NCBI GenBank assembly: GCA_017544125.1
Contig: JAFYET010000053.1
Location: forward strand, 1 to 12,759
DNA from: Ruminococcus sp.
GTDB taxonomy: Bacteria; Bacillota; Clostridia; Oscillospirales; Ruminococcaceae
Reading direction: 5' to 3'
Length of the DNA stretch: 12,759 bases
Shown: positions 1 to 6,158 of the stretch, in pieces
Position numbering within the stretch: the stretch's first letter is position 1
Layout of the letters: each line of letters begins with the position of its first letter
Program-made: the position numbers and the translations under genes
The notes under the pieces: model-generated
What the model was told of the DNA's origin: nothing
Databases searched by the model: none
What the model saw: only the letters and a program-made list of their open reading frames with translations

Positions 1-45
1 CCCCCGAGGAACAAACATTGTTCGCCGCCCCGCCGCAAATGTCGA

Positions 46-186
46 GGCGGCGCAGCCGCCGAAGACCGTTTTGCGGCTACCGCCGATAGGCGGCAAGAGC
101 CGAGCGCAGCGAGGCGCACCAACCTCCCCTTAGGGGAGGTGCCTGCGAAGCAGGCGGTGGGGGAACTGCCACCCGAACCCCTTCGG
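46..186. repeat. Cluster of GC-rich hairpins, probable dispersed intergenic repeat
   Basis: Five short inverted repeats follow one another. GGCGGC/GCCGCC at 46-60 has a GCA loop. CCGCC/GGCGG at 80-93 has a GATA loop. ACCTCCCC/GGGGAGGT at 122-140 has a TTA loop. GCCTGC/GCAGGC at 141-155 has a GAA loop. CCGAA/TTCGG at 173-186 has a CCCC loop. The block is much more GC-rich than the AT-rich 190-420 stretch beside it, and I find no convincing coding frame in 1-420. The 122-155 double hairpin resembles high-copy intergenic repeats I associate with Ruminococcus and Faecalibacterium genomes; that is from memory, not a search. It may instead be the 3' end region of a gene lying before the window. No T-run follows any stem, so it is not a simple terminator. 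Confidence 0.5.
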
Positions 187-293
187 ATATGCACCCTCAG
201 CGATTTAGCAGCCTCACAACTTCCCATTTATACTATTATCATTATAAATAGCTTATCATTTTACCGCCCCGATGTCAAGCAGGGAAAGAAAAT

Positions 294-322
294 TTGACCT
301 TTTTTGTAAATATCTCTAAAAT
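294..322 (+). promoter_or_regulatory. Putative upstream promoter of rny (P1)
   Basis: TTGACC at 294-299 and TAAAAT at 317-322 are separated by exactly 17 bases, a good sigma-A arrangement with one mismatch in each box. It lies in AT-rich DNA about 195 bp before the rny start and just upstream of a second, better-spaced promoter. Sequence-only prediction. Confidence 0.4.
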
Positions 323-326
323 ACTC

Positions 327-355
327 TTGACTTTTTTGCCAAATTATTATACAAT
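327..355 (+). promoter_or_regulatory. Putative main promoter of rny (P2)
   Basis: TTGACT at 327-332 and TACAAT at 350-355 are separated by 17 bases, each one mismatch from the sigma-A consensus. Initiation would fall near 362, leaving a leader of about 155 nt before the rny ATG. I see no recognisable riboswitch or strong terminator in that leader (362-516). Confidence 0.55.
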
Positions 356-516
356 AGTATTATGCATTATAATTTTTTTAAGGGCGCATTGTCGCTTTTT
401 GATAAAATAATTTATGCTATTTGTATCTTTACAATTTAATATCGGCGGAGATAGGCGTGTTTTGCGTCATAAACACGAGTATTTCCGTACTTTCTAAGAA
501 GGAGGAAGGCTATACT

Positions 517-2082
517 ATGGAAATGGTAACAGCCATAATTCTGTGTGTGCTGACGTTTGCCGTCGGTGCCGCTGTGAGCGGATTTATCTGCTTCAAGCAA
601 GGCATAACCCACAGAATGAAGACGGCTGAGGCAGCGATAGGCTCGGCAGAGCAGGAAGCCGAAAAGATCGTTGACGAAGCTAAGGAAAAAGCAGAAAGTC
701 TGAAAAAAGAAGCCCTCGTTGAAGCCAAAGACGAGATCTACAAGGCAAGGCAGGAATCCGAAAAGGAGATCAAGGACAGACGAGCTGAGGTATCGAGACA
801 GGAGCGGCGAATCTCTCAGAAGGAAGAGAACGTTGACAAGAAGCTCGATAACTTAGAGAAGAAAGAGGAAGCCCTCCAGCAAAAGCTGAAAGCGGCCGAT
901 GAAAAGGTCGAGGAGGCTGACAGGATCAAGAAGAGCCAGCTCGATATGCTCGAGAAGATATCAGAGTTTACCGTAGAGCAGGCAAAGGAATACCTTCTTT
1001 CAAGCCTTGACACTGAGCTGATACACGATAAGGCTGTCAAGATAGCAGCTTATGAAGCCCAGATCAAGGAAGAATGCGAAGCAAAGGCAAGACAGTACAT
1101 TTCACTTGCGATTTCAAGATGTGCCGCAGATCAGGTATCTGAAACGGCAGTGTCGGTCGTTGCACTTCCCAGTGATGAGATGAAGGGAAGAATAATCGGC
1201 CGAGAGGGACGAAATATCAGAACTATTGAAACATTGACAGGCGTCGATTTGATAATAGATGACACTCCCGAGGCAATTACACTCTCATGCTATGACCAGG
1301 TAAGAAGAGAGATAGCAAGAATAGCTCTTGAAAAGCTCATTCAGGACGGCAGGATACATCCTACCAGAATTGAGGAAATGGTCGATAAGGCAAGACGAGA
1401 GGTTGAGTATAAGATCAAGCAGGAGGGCGAGCGTGCAGTCCTCGAGACTAACGTTCACGGACTTAACCACGAGATAGTCAAGCTGCTTGGCAGACTGAGG
1501 TTCAGGACCTCTTATAAGCAGAATGTTTTAGACCACTCGATAGAGGTGGCACACCTTGCAGGCATGATGGCATCAGAGCTTGGCGTTGATGCTAACCTGG
1601 CAAGAAGAGCAGGGCTTCTGCACGATATAGGCAAGGCGCTAAGCTATGAGATAGAGGGCTCACACGTTCAGATAGGCGTGGATGTATGTAAGAAATACAA
1701 GGAAAGCCCCGAGGTGCTGCACGCAATCGAGGCTCACCACGGCGACGTTGAGATAAGAACTGTCGTGGCGGCACTCGTTCAGGCAGCAGATGCTATCTCG
1801 GCAGCAAGACCGGGCGCAAGAAGCGAAAACTACGAAAACTACATAAAGAGGCTGCAAAAGCTCGAGGAGATCTGTACGTCGTATGACGGCGTAGAGAAAT
1901 CCTACGCTATACAGGCAGGCCGTGAGGTAAGAATAATGATCTCACCCGAGAAGATAAACGACGAGAAGATGACCCTTGTTGCAAGGGAGATCGCAAAGCG
2001 TATCGAGGAAGAGATGGATTACCCGGGCCAGATAAAGGTAAACCTTATCAGAGAGAGCAGAGTAGTAGAATACGCAAAGTAA
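517..2082 (+). CDS. rny: Ribonuclease Y (endoribonuclease, mRNA turnover)
   Basis: Membrane-anchored endoribonuclease that initiates decay and processing of many mRNAs in Gram-positive bacteria. The 521-residue product has the full RNase Y architecture and usual length. Residues about 4-24 form an N-terminal membrane helix. Residues about 30-185 are a long Glu/Lys/Ala-rich coiled coil. A KH RNA-binding domain spans about 211-275, with [10 protein letters not shown] just after P218. An HD phosphohydrolase domain spans about 335-430, with H340 and the metal-binding LLHDIGKA motif (H369-D370). I chose ATG 517 because an AAGGAGGA ribosome binding site lies about 10 bases upstream and the membrane helix then starts at residue 4. 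The frame stays open back to TTG 421, but that would add 32 residues before the anchor. Two promoter-like sequences lie upstream. The next gene starts 64 bp downstream after a strong hairpin without a T-run, so read-through is possible. Confidence 0.97.
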   Translation: MEMVTAIILCVLTFAVGAAVSGFICFKQGITHRMKTAEAAIGSAEQEAEKIVDEAKEKAESLKKEALVEAKDEIYKARQESEKEIKDRRAEVSRQERRISQKEENVDKKLDNLEKKEEALQQKLKAADEKVEEADRIKKSQLDMLEKISEFTVEQAKEYLLSSLDTELIHDKAVKIAAYEAQIKEECEAKARQYISLAISRCAADQVSETAVSVVALPSDEMKGRIIGREGRNIRTIETLTGVDLIIDDTPEAITLSCYDQVRREIARIALEKLIQDGRIHPTRIEEMVDKARREVEYKIKQEGERAVLETNVHGLNHEIVKLLGRLRFRTSYKQNVLDHSIEVAHLAGMMASELGVDANLARRAGLLHDIGKALSYEIEGSHVQIGVDVCKKYKESPEVLHAIEAHHGDVEIRTVVAALVQAADAISAARPGARSENYENYIKRLQKLEEICTSYDGVEKSYAIQAGREVRIMISPEKINDEKMTLVAREIAKRIEEEMDYPGQIKVNLIRESRVVEYAK

Positions 2083-2096
2083 TTTAATAAGCAATG

Positions 2097-2124
2097 TATC
2101 CCCTGCCGGCAACGGCGGGGGATA
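2097..2124 (+). promoter_or_regulatory. GNRA-capped hairpin between rny and the next gene
   Basis: TATCCCCTGCCG (2097-2108) pairs with CGGCGGGGGATA (2113-2124) over 12 consecutive pairs, one of them U-G, closed by a GCAA tetraloop of the very stable GNRA class. No T-run follows; instead the AAGGAG ribosome binding site of the next gene begins about 7 bases later. It is therefore more likely an mRNA-stabilising, processing or expression-tuning element than an intrinsic terminator. Function is inferred. Confidence 0.6.
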
Positions 2125-2146
2125 AGCATCAAGGAGAAAAAACAGT

Positions 2147-3715
2147 ATGGAAACCAAAAAGCATTTGTTCGGCACGACCGAGAAATCAGATTTTATACTG
2201 AATATGACACAGGAGGGCACACGCAAGCTCATGGGAATGTTCTGCATTATATCCATGTGGCTTTTGGCGATATGCGCACTGCCCTACTACCTGACAAAGA
2301 ACGCCGTAAGAGAGGTCGAAGAAGCGGCGGGCTTCACCGTTACCCATTACTACACCGAGAATACCGTTGTTATAATGGCAACTGCGCTGGTCATCGTGGG
2401 CTTTTTATGTATGCTGATGTTCCTCATTGCAAGAATGAAGAACGAGGCAACGCTCAAAAACAAAAAGGGGCTCATTACCCTTGCAGTGGTGGCGGTGCTC
2501 GGGTTTGTGGCTATGATCACATCAGATTACAAGATGACAGCTTTCTTCGGTCACAGCTACCGTAATGACGGCTATTTGCAGTTCCTCGCCTGCTGCGGCT
2601 TCATATTCATGGGGCTTATAGTCACAGGCGATGACTGGAGAAGAAGGTTTTGCGACAACCTCGTGGCGATAGGCGCTTTTGAAGCGGTCATCGGCATACT
2701 TCAGTGTATATTCCCCGGCATACCCAATTTCTTCAGCGAGCTTTTCAAGGGCTTCCCCTCGGGGCTTGCCGATGAGCTCATCAACGATCAGGGCTATGTC
2801 GTAACAGAGCAGCCCTGTGCTACCGGGCTTATGTGCTCACCTATGGCGCTTGCGGCAGTGCTTACGATCCTGTTTGCATTTGCAGCCGCAGGCTTTATGT
2901 ACGCCAAGGGCGGCAAACGAAAGCTGCTCTACCTCATCGCCTGCGCACTTATGGCAGTTGCAAGCGGGCTGACGCACATGATACCCGGTCTTGTAGGCAT
3001 CCCCTGCGTGCTGGGCGTGCTTTTAGCAATAGAGATAATAAGGCTTGTGCGCAAAAACGTGCTGTGGAACCAAAAGGCACTTGACAACGCCCTTACCTGC
3101 TGCGTGATAACCATAGCAGTAACAGCGGCGGCATTCTTAGGGCTCAAATTCGGCGGTCAGTTAAAGCAGTATGATGAAGACATCATCTTCACCGAGACCT
3201 TTACCCGCCTTTCCACCAGCTACCACTCAAGATCCGACACAAGCGTTGACATCTACGAGGATTACAGGCACATAGGCACTGTGGCTTTAAGATATGAGCT
3301 TGACCAGGGTATGTATTTCGGTGTCGGGCAGGATAATCTTGACTGCTTCTACGGTGCGATACAGGGCTTCAGGACTGACAGGCTGTATAACGATTATCTC
3401 GACATTATATTACAGCGTGGCATCGTGACCTTCGTCTTCTACTGTGTCTTCCTTGTATATGCGCTCATCTGCGGCTTGCGGGCTACCGTGGCGTTTTACA
3501 AAAAGCAGCAGCCCTTCTACGGCGCAGCGGCGCTGGCCGGGTTTATTGCTTATCTTGCGGTAATGTTCTGGAACACGGGCAGCTGCACATCTACCTACTT
3601 TATGTATCTGTGCGTAGGTATGATGGTAATGTACGGCAGCAAGAAAGCCCTCTCCCCCAAGGAGAAAAAGCAGGAGGCAAGAGAAAAGGCAGCCAAGGGC
3701 AGAAGCAAGGAATAA
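2147..3715 (+). CDS. Polytopic membrane protein, O-antigen ligase/Wzy-like
   Basis: A 522-residue integral membrane protein with about 11-12 predicted hydrophobic helices. The first are near residues 29-49, 73-93 and 103-121, and the last three lie near the C-terminus, followed by a basic Lys/Glu-rich cytoplasmic tail (about 500-522). A large hydrophilic loop (roughly 340-410) holds GVGQDN and then NDYLDIILQRGI at the next helix. This loop followed by a (H/Y)N-x-YLD-type motif is the pattern of the O-antigen ligase/Wzy polymerase family (Wzy_C type), which joins or polymerises lipid-linked glycans at the outer face of the membrane. A Gram-positive has no LPS, so the substrate would be a cell-wall or capsular glycan, or unknown. 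No glycosyltransferase or flippase gene is adjacent, so it is an orphan. The start is the ATG 11 bases after AAGGAG. It may be cotranscribed with rny; a terminator follows. Family assignment is by pattern only. Confidence 0.7.
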   Translation: METKKHLFGTTEKSDFILNMTQEGTRKLMGMFCIISMWLLAICALPYYLTKNAVREVEEAAGFTVTHYYTENTVVIMATALVIVGFLCMLMFLIARMKNEATLKNKKGLITLAVVAVLGFVAMITSDYKMTAFFGHSYRNDGYLQFLACCGFIFMGLIVTGDDWRRRFCDNLVAIGAFEAVIGILQCIFPGIPNFFSELFKGFPSGLADELINDQGYVVTEQPCATGLMCSPMALAAVLTILFAFAAAGFMYAKGGKRKLLYLIACALMAVASGLTHMIPGLVGIPCVLGVLLAIEIIRLVRKNVLWNQKALDNALTCCVITIAVTAAAFLGLKFGGQLKQYDEDIIFTETFTRLSTSYHSRSDTSVDIYEDYRHIGTVALRYELDQGMYFGVGQDNLDCFYGAIQGFRTDRLYNDYLDIILQRGIVTFVFYCVFLVYALICGLRATVAFYKKQQPFYGAAALAGFIAYLAVMFWNTGSCTSTYFMYLCVGMMVMYGSKKALSPKEKKQEAREKAAKGRSKE

Positions 3716-3733
3716 TACCGATAATAATTATTT

Positions 3734-3774
3734 ACCCCCGTAAGCGGCGATGCGAGCTGCTTCCGGGGGTTTTT
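3734..3774 (+). terminator. Intrinsic terminator after the membrane-protein gene
   Basis: ACCCCCG (3734-3740) pairs with CGGGGGT (3764-3770). After one mismatch the stem continues as AAGCGGC (3742-3748) against GCTGCTT (3756-3762), with one G-U pair and a GATGCGA loop. A run of five T (3770-3774) follows. It sits 19 bp after the stop codon and separates the rny/membrane-protein unit from the MarR operon. Confidence 0.9.
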
Positions 3775-3816
3775 GCACCCCTGCCCCGCCCCTTGTCAAA
3801 ATGCCCAAAATAATAA

Positions 3817-3828
3817 TTCGATATCGAA
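3817..3828. promoter_or_regulatory. Upstream MarR operator candidate
   Basis: TTCGATATCGAA is a perfect 12-bp palindrome centred on GATATC, 21 bp before the -35 box of the marR promoter. The same GATATC core recurs in a longer palindrome just after the -10 box, so this is probably a second binding site for the regulator encoded downstream. Confidence 0.6.
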
Positions 3829-3849
3829 GCATATTTTTCATAGAGGGCA

Positions 3850-3878
3850 TTGACAAATGGGGAATTATGGGGTATAAT
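3850..3878 (+). promoter_or_regulatory. Promoter of the MarR-ABC exporter operon
   Basis: TTGACA (3850-3855), a 17-base spacer and TATAAT (3873-3878) give a perfect consensus sigma-A promoter. Such a strong promoter fits an operon held off by a repressor. The predicted start of transcription near 3885 lies inside the downstream palindrome. Confidence 0.9.
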
Positions 3879-3880
3879 AT

Positions 3881-3904
3881 ATATAGTTCGATATCTAACT
3901 ATAT
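3881..3904. promoter_or_regulatory. Downstream MarR operator candidate
   Basis: A 24-bp inverted repeat whose half-sites are ATATAGTT and AACTATAT, centred on GATATC, with a single mismatched pair (C3889/T3896). It begins two bases after the -10 box and covers the expected transcription start, ending 17 bp before the marR ATG. A repressor bound here would block RNA polymerase. Size and symmetry fit dimeric MarR-family operators. Confidence 0.75.
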
Positions 3905-3921
3905 TTAAAAGGAGGGACGGC

Positions 3922-4431
3922 ATGGAGGATAAAAGGGCAGCGCCCGAGGCGATAATAGCCGAGTTTATCAGGAAAAAGCCGGTAATGCTCGATTTCATAT
4001 CGCACAAGCTCGATGTGTATAACAACAGGCAGCTTGCGGCATTCGGCATAACCCACTCACAGGCGAAGATACTTGTGCGCATCTACCACTCGCCCGACTG
4101 CGTGACGGCGCAAAGCGAGCTCAAAGCATTCGGCAGGCGGGGGTCAACGATAACCTCGCTGCTTGCAAACCTTGAAAAGAACGGGCTCATCTACCGCCGC
4201 TCAAATGAGGCGGACGCACGGGCTAAATATGTCGGGCTCACCAAAAAAGGGCACGAGGCGGCGTGTGCGGCACTCGGCAACATATCAAGGCTCGAAGAGC
4301 TTATTGACAGCTCGCTCACGGGGGCTGAGGCTGAAACCTTGCAGGCGCTTCTTGAAAAGGTCTGCGATACGCTGCACGAAAGGCTTAGCGAAGATATCAC
4401 AAATACGGAAGAAAGGAATGATAACACTTGA
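3922..4431 (+). CDS. MarR-family transcriptional regulator
   Basis: A 169-residue winged helix-turn-helix protein that most likely binds the two GATATC palindromes before it as a dimer and represses its own operon until a small molecule releases it. Residues about 45-80 (from HSQAK onward) give the helix-turn-helix, with the recognition-helix region around RRGSTITSLLANLEKNGLI. The wing carries the family D-x-R motif (D98, R100) followed by YVGLTKKG. The flanking helices would form the dimerisation domain. I chose ATG 3922 because GGAGGG lies 5 bases upstream; the frame is open back to TTG 3850, but that codon is part of the -35 box and the extension would encode the promoter. Its stop overlaps the start of the first ABC gene (TTGA), suggesting translational coupling. 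The inducer cannot be told from sequence. Confidence 0.93.
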   Translation: MEDKRAAPEAIIAEFIRKKPVMLDFISHKLDVYNNRQLAAFGITHSQAKILVRIYHSPDCVTAQSELKAFGRRGSTITSLLANLEKNGLIYRRSNEADARAKYVGLTKKGHEAACAALGNISRLEELIDSSLTGAEAETLQALLEKVCDTLHERLSEDITNTEERNDNT

Positions 4432-6158
4432 TAAAAAAGCTCTTTCCCTGTATCAAGGGGTATGAAAAATACACCTTGCTGACCCCTCTCGTTATGATAG
4501 GCGAGGTGGGTATGGAGGTGCTTATACCTCTTGTCATGGCAAAAATAGTTGACGTGGGCATCAAGGGTGACGGCGGCACGTCTTATACGGTCAAAATGGG
4601 CATACTCATGGTGGCGATGGCCTGCGTTTCGATGATGTTCGGCTCACTGGGCGCTTACTTCGGCGCAAAGGTAAGCATGGGCTTTTCAAAGAACCTGAGA
4701 AACCGCCTTTTCAACAAAGTGCAGGATTTCTCGTTTAAAAACATCGACAAATTCTCCACCGCATCGCTGGTAACAAGGCTCACCACCGATGTAAATATGG
4801 TGCAGAACTCCTTCCTGATGTTCATTAAAATGGCATTCAGAGCGCCGGTAATGCTCATAGGCGCACTCATAATGGCAGTAAACGTAAAGCCCGACCTGTC
4901 AATAGTGTTCTTAGTGGCTGTGCCGATACTGGGGCTTTCGATGGTGCTTATAATGACCCACGCACACCCCCGCTTCAAGCTCATGCTCGAGCGCTACGAC
5001 AAGATGAACTCTGACGTTCAGGAAAACCTCATAGGCATACGTGCGGTAAAGGCATTTGTAAGGGAAGACCACGAGAACAAGAAGTTCACCACCGGGGCTG
5101 ACCTGGTAAGAAAAGCCCAGGTTGCAGCTGAGAAGATAGTAATACTCACCCAGCCGATAATGCAGATAACCATGTATGCGACTATCGTTGCGGTGCTGTG
5201 GTTCGGCGGCAATATGGTCATCGGCGGTGATATGAAGATAGGCGAGCTTTCGACATTCATCACCTACATAAACCAGATACTCGGCTCGCTGATGATGATA
5301 TCTATGATATTCATGATGCTGGTTATTTCAAGAGCATCTATGACGAGAATAGTTGAGGTGCTTGAGGAAGACCCCGACATAACCGATGATGACGCATCTG
5401 ACATCAAGGTGGAAAACGGTGCTATAGAATTTAAAAACGTAACATTCAGCTACAATGACACAGCAGAAGAAGCGGTGCTGCGAAACATCGACTTAAAGAT
5501 CGCCTCGGGCGAGACTATCGGCATAATCGGTGCTACAGGCTCTGCAAAGACCACGCTTATATCCCTCATACCGAGGCTTTACGATGTATCATCGGGCGAG
5601 GTGCTGGTAGGCGGGCACAATGTCAAGGAATACAAGCTCGCAAACCTGCGTGACGAGGTTTCGGTAGTGCTCCAGAAAAACGTGCTCTTCTCGGGCACTA
5701 TCAGGGAGAACCTGCGCTGGGGCGACTTTGAAGCCACCGATGAGGAGATAGAAAAGGCGTGCGAGGCTGCCTGCGCAGATGAGTTTATCAACTCATTCCC
5801 CGACGGGTATGAAACAGATCTCGGTCAGGGCGGCGTGAACGTATCGGGCGGTCAGAAGCAGAGGCTCTGTATAGCAAGGGCGCTTATCAAAAAGCCCAAG
5901 ATAATAATTCTTGATGACTCGACAAGTGCGGTCGACACAGCGACCGATGCCAAGATAAGAAAGGCATTCAAGGAGCAGCTCGATGACACGACCACCATAA
6001 TCATAGCACAGCGCATATCCTCAGTAAAGGATTCAGACAGGATAATAGTTTTAGAGGACGGCGAGATAGACGGCATTGGCACCCACGAGGAGCTGCTCAA
6101 AACAAACGCCGTCTACAAGGAAGTTTACGATTCACAGCAGAAGGGAGATGAAGACTGA
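4428..6158 (+). CDS. ABC exporter half-transporter, degenerate ATP-site subunit
   Basis: A 576-residue half-transporter: a six-helix exporter-type membrane domain (about 1-310) fused to an ATPase domain (about 340-576). ATPase motifs are Walker A GATGSAKT (368-375, K374), Q-loop Q416, signature VSGGQ (472-476) and Walker B ILDD (D496). The catalytic Glu is replaced by D497 and the switch His by Q528. These changes mark the subunit carrying the degenerate site of a heterodimeric exporter, as in TM287 of TM287/288; its intact signature would serve the partner's active site. Walker A also has Ala for the usual third Gly. Translation starts at TTG 4428, which overlaps the marR stop by four bases, with GAAAGGA about 10 bases upstream; the next in-frame Met (residue 23) would cut into the first membrane helix. 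Its stop overlaps the next start by one base. The substrate is unknown; a drug or toxic metabolite is likely given the MarR control. Confidence 0.93.
   Translation: MIKKLFPCIKGYEKYTLLTPLVMIGEVGMEVLIPLVMAKIVDVGIKGDGGTSYTVKMGILMVAMACVSMMFGSLGAYFGAKVSMGFSKNLRNRLFNKVQDFSFKNIDKFSTASLVTRLTTDVNMVQNSFLMFIKMAFRAPVMLIGALIMAVNVKPDLSIVFLVAVPILGLSMVLIMTHAHPRFKLMLERYDKMNSDVQENLIGIRAVKAFVREDHENKKFTTGADLVRKAQVAAEKIVILTQPIMQITMYATIVAVLWFGGNMVIGGDMKIGELSTFITYINQILGSLMMISMIFMMLVISRASMTRIVEVLEEDPDITDDDASDIKVENGAIEFKNVTFSYNDTAEEAVLRNIDLKIASGETIGIIGATGSAKTTLISLIPRLYDVSSGEVLVGGHNVKEYKLANLRDEVSVVLQKNVLFSGTIRENLRWGDFEATDEEIEKACEAACADEFINSFPDGYETDLGQGGVNVSGGQKQRLCIARALIKKPKIIILDDSTSAVDTATDAKIRKAFKEQLDDTTTIIIAQRISSVKDSDRIIVLEDGEIDGIGTHEELLKTNAVYKEVYDSQQKGDED

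Noticed and set aside
46..186. CRISPR array or tRNA in the GC-rich upstream block
   Set aside because: The hairpins differ in sequence with no regular spacer pattern, and no cloverleaf with tRNA consensus positions can be formed.
421..516. N-terminal extension of RNase Y from TTG 421
   Set aside because: It places 32 residues before the membrane anchor, lacks a good ribosome binding site, and ATG 517 has a strong one and gives the family's usual length.
2097..2124. Hairpin after rny as an intrinsic terminator
   Set aside because: No T-run follows; the downstream bases lead directly into a ribosome binding site.
3775..3802. C-rich stretch followed by TGTCAAA after both terminators (also 8155-8176)
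   Set aside because: The similarity is short, low-complexity and not exact enough to call a repeat.
3850..3921. N-terminal extension of the MarR protein from TTG 3850
   Set aside because: This codon is part of the -35 box and the extension would translate the -10 box and operator; ATG 3922 has its own GGAGGG.
4163..4465. 100-codon + strand frame overlapping marR and the first ABC gene
   Set aside because: It is a shifted frame across two well-supported genes, with an Arg/Lys-rich composition and no recognisable domain.
4428..6158. First ABC gene as a decayed pseudogene because of its missing catalytic residues
   Set aside because: The frame is intact, the start and stop are coupled to neighbours, and the substitutions are those expected for the degenerate site of a heterodimeric exporter.
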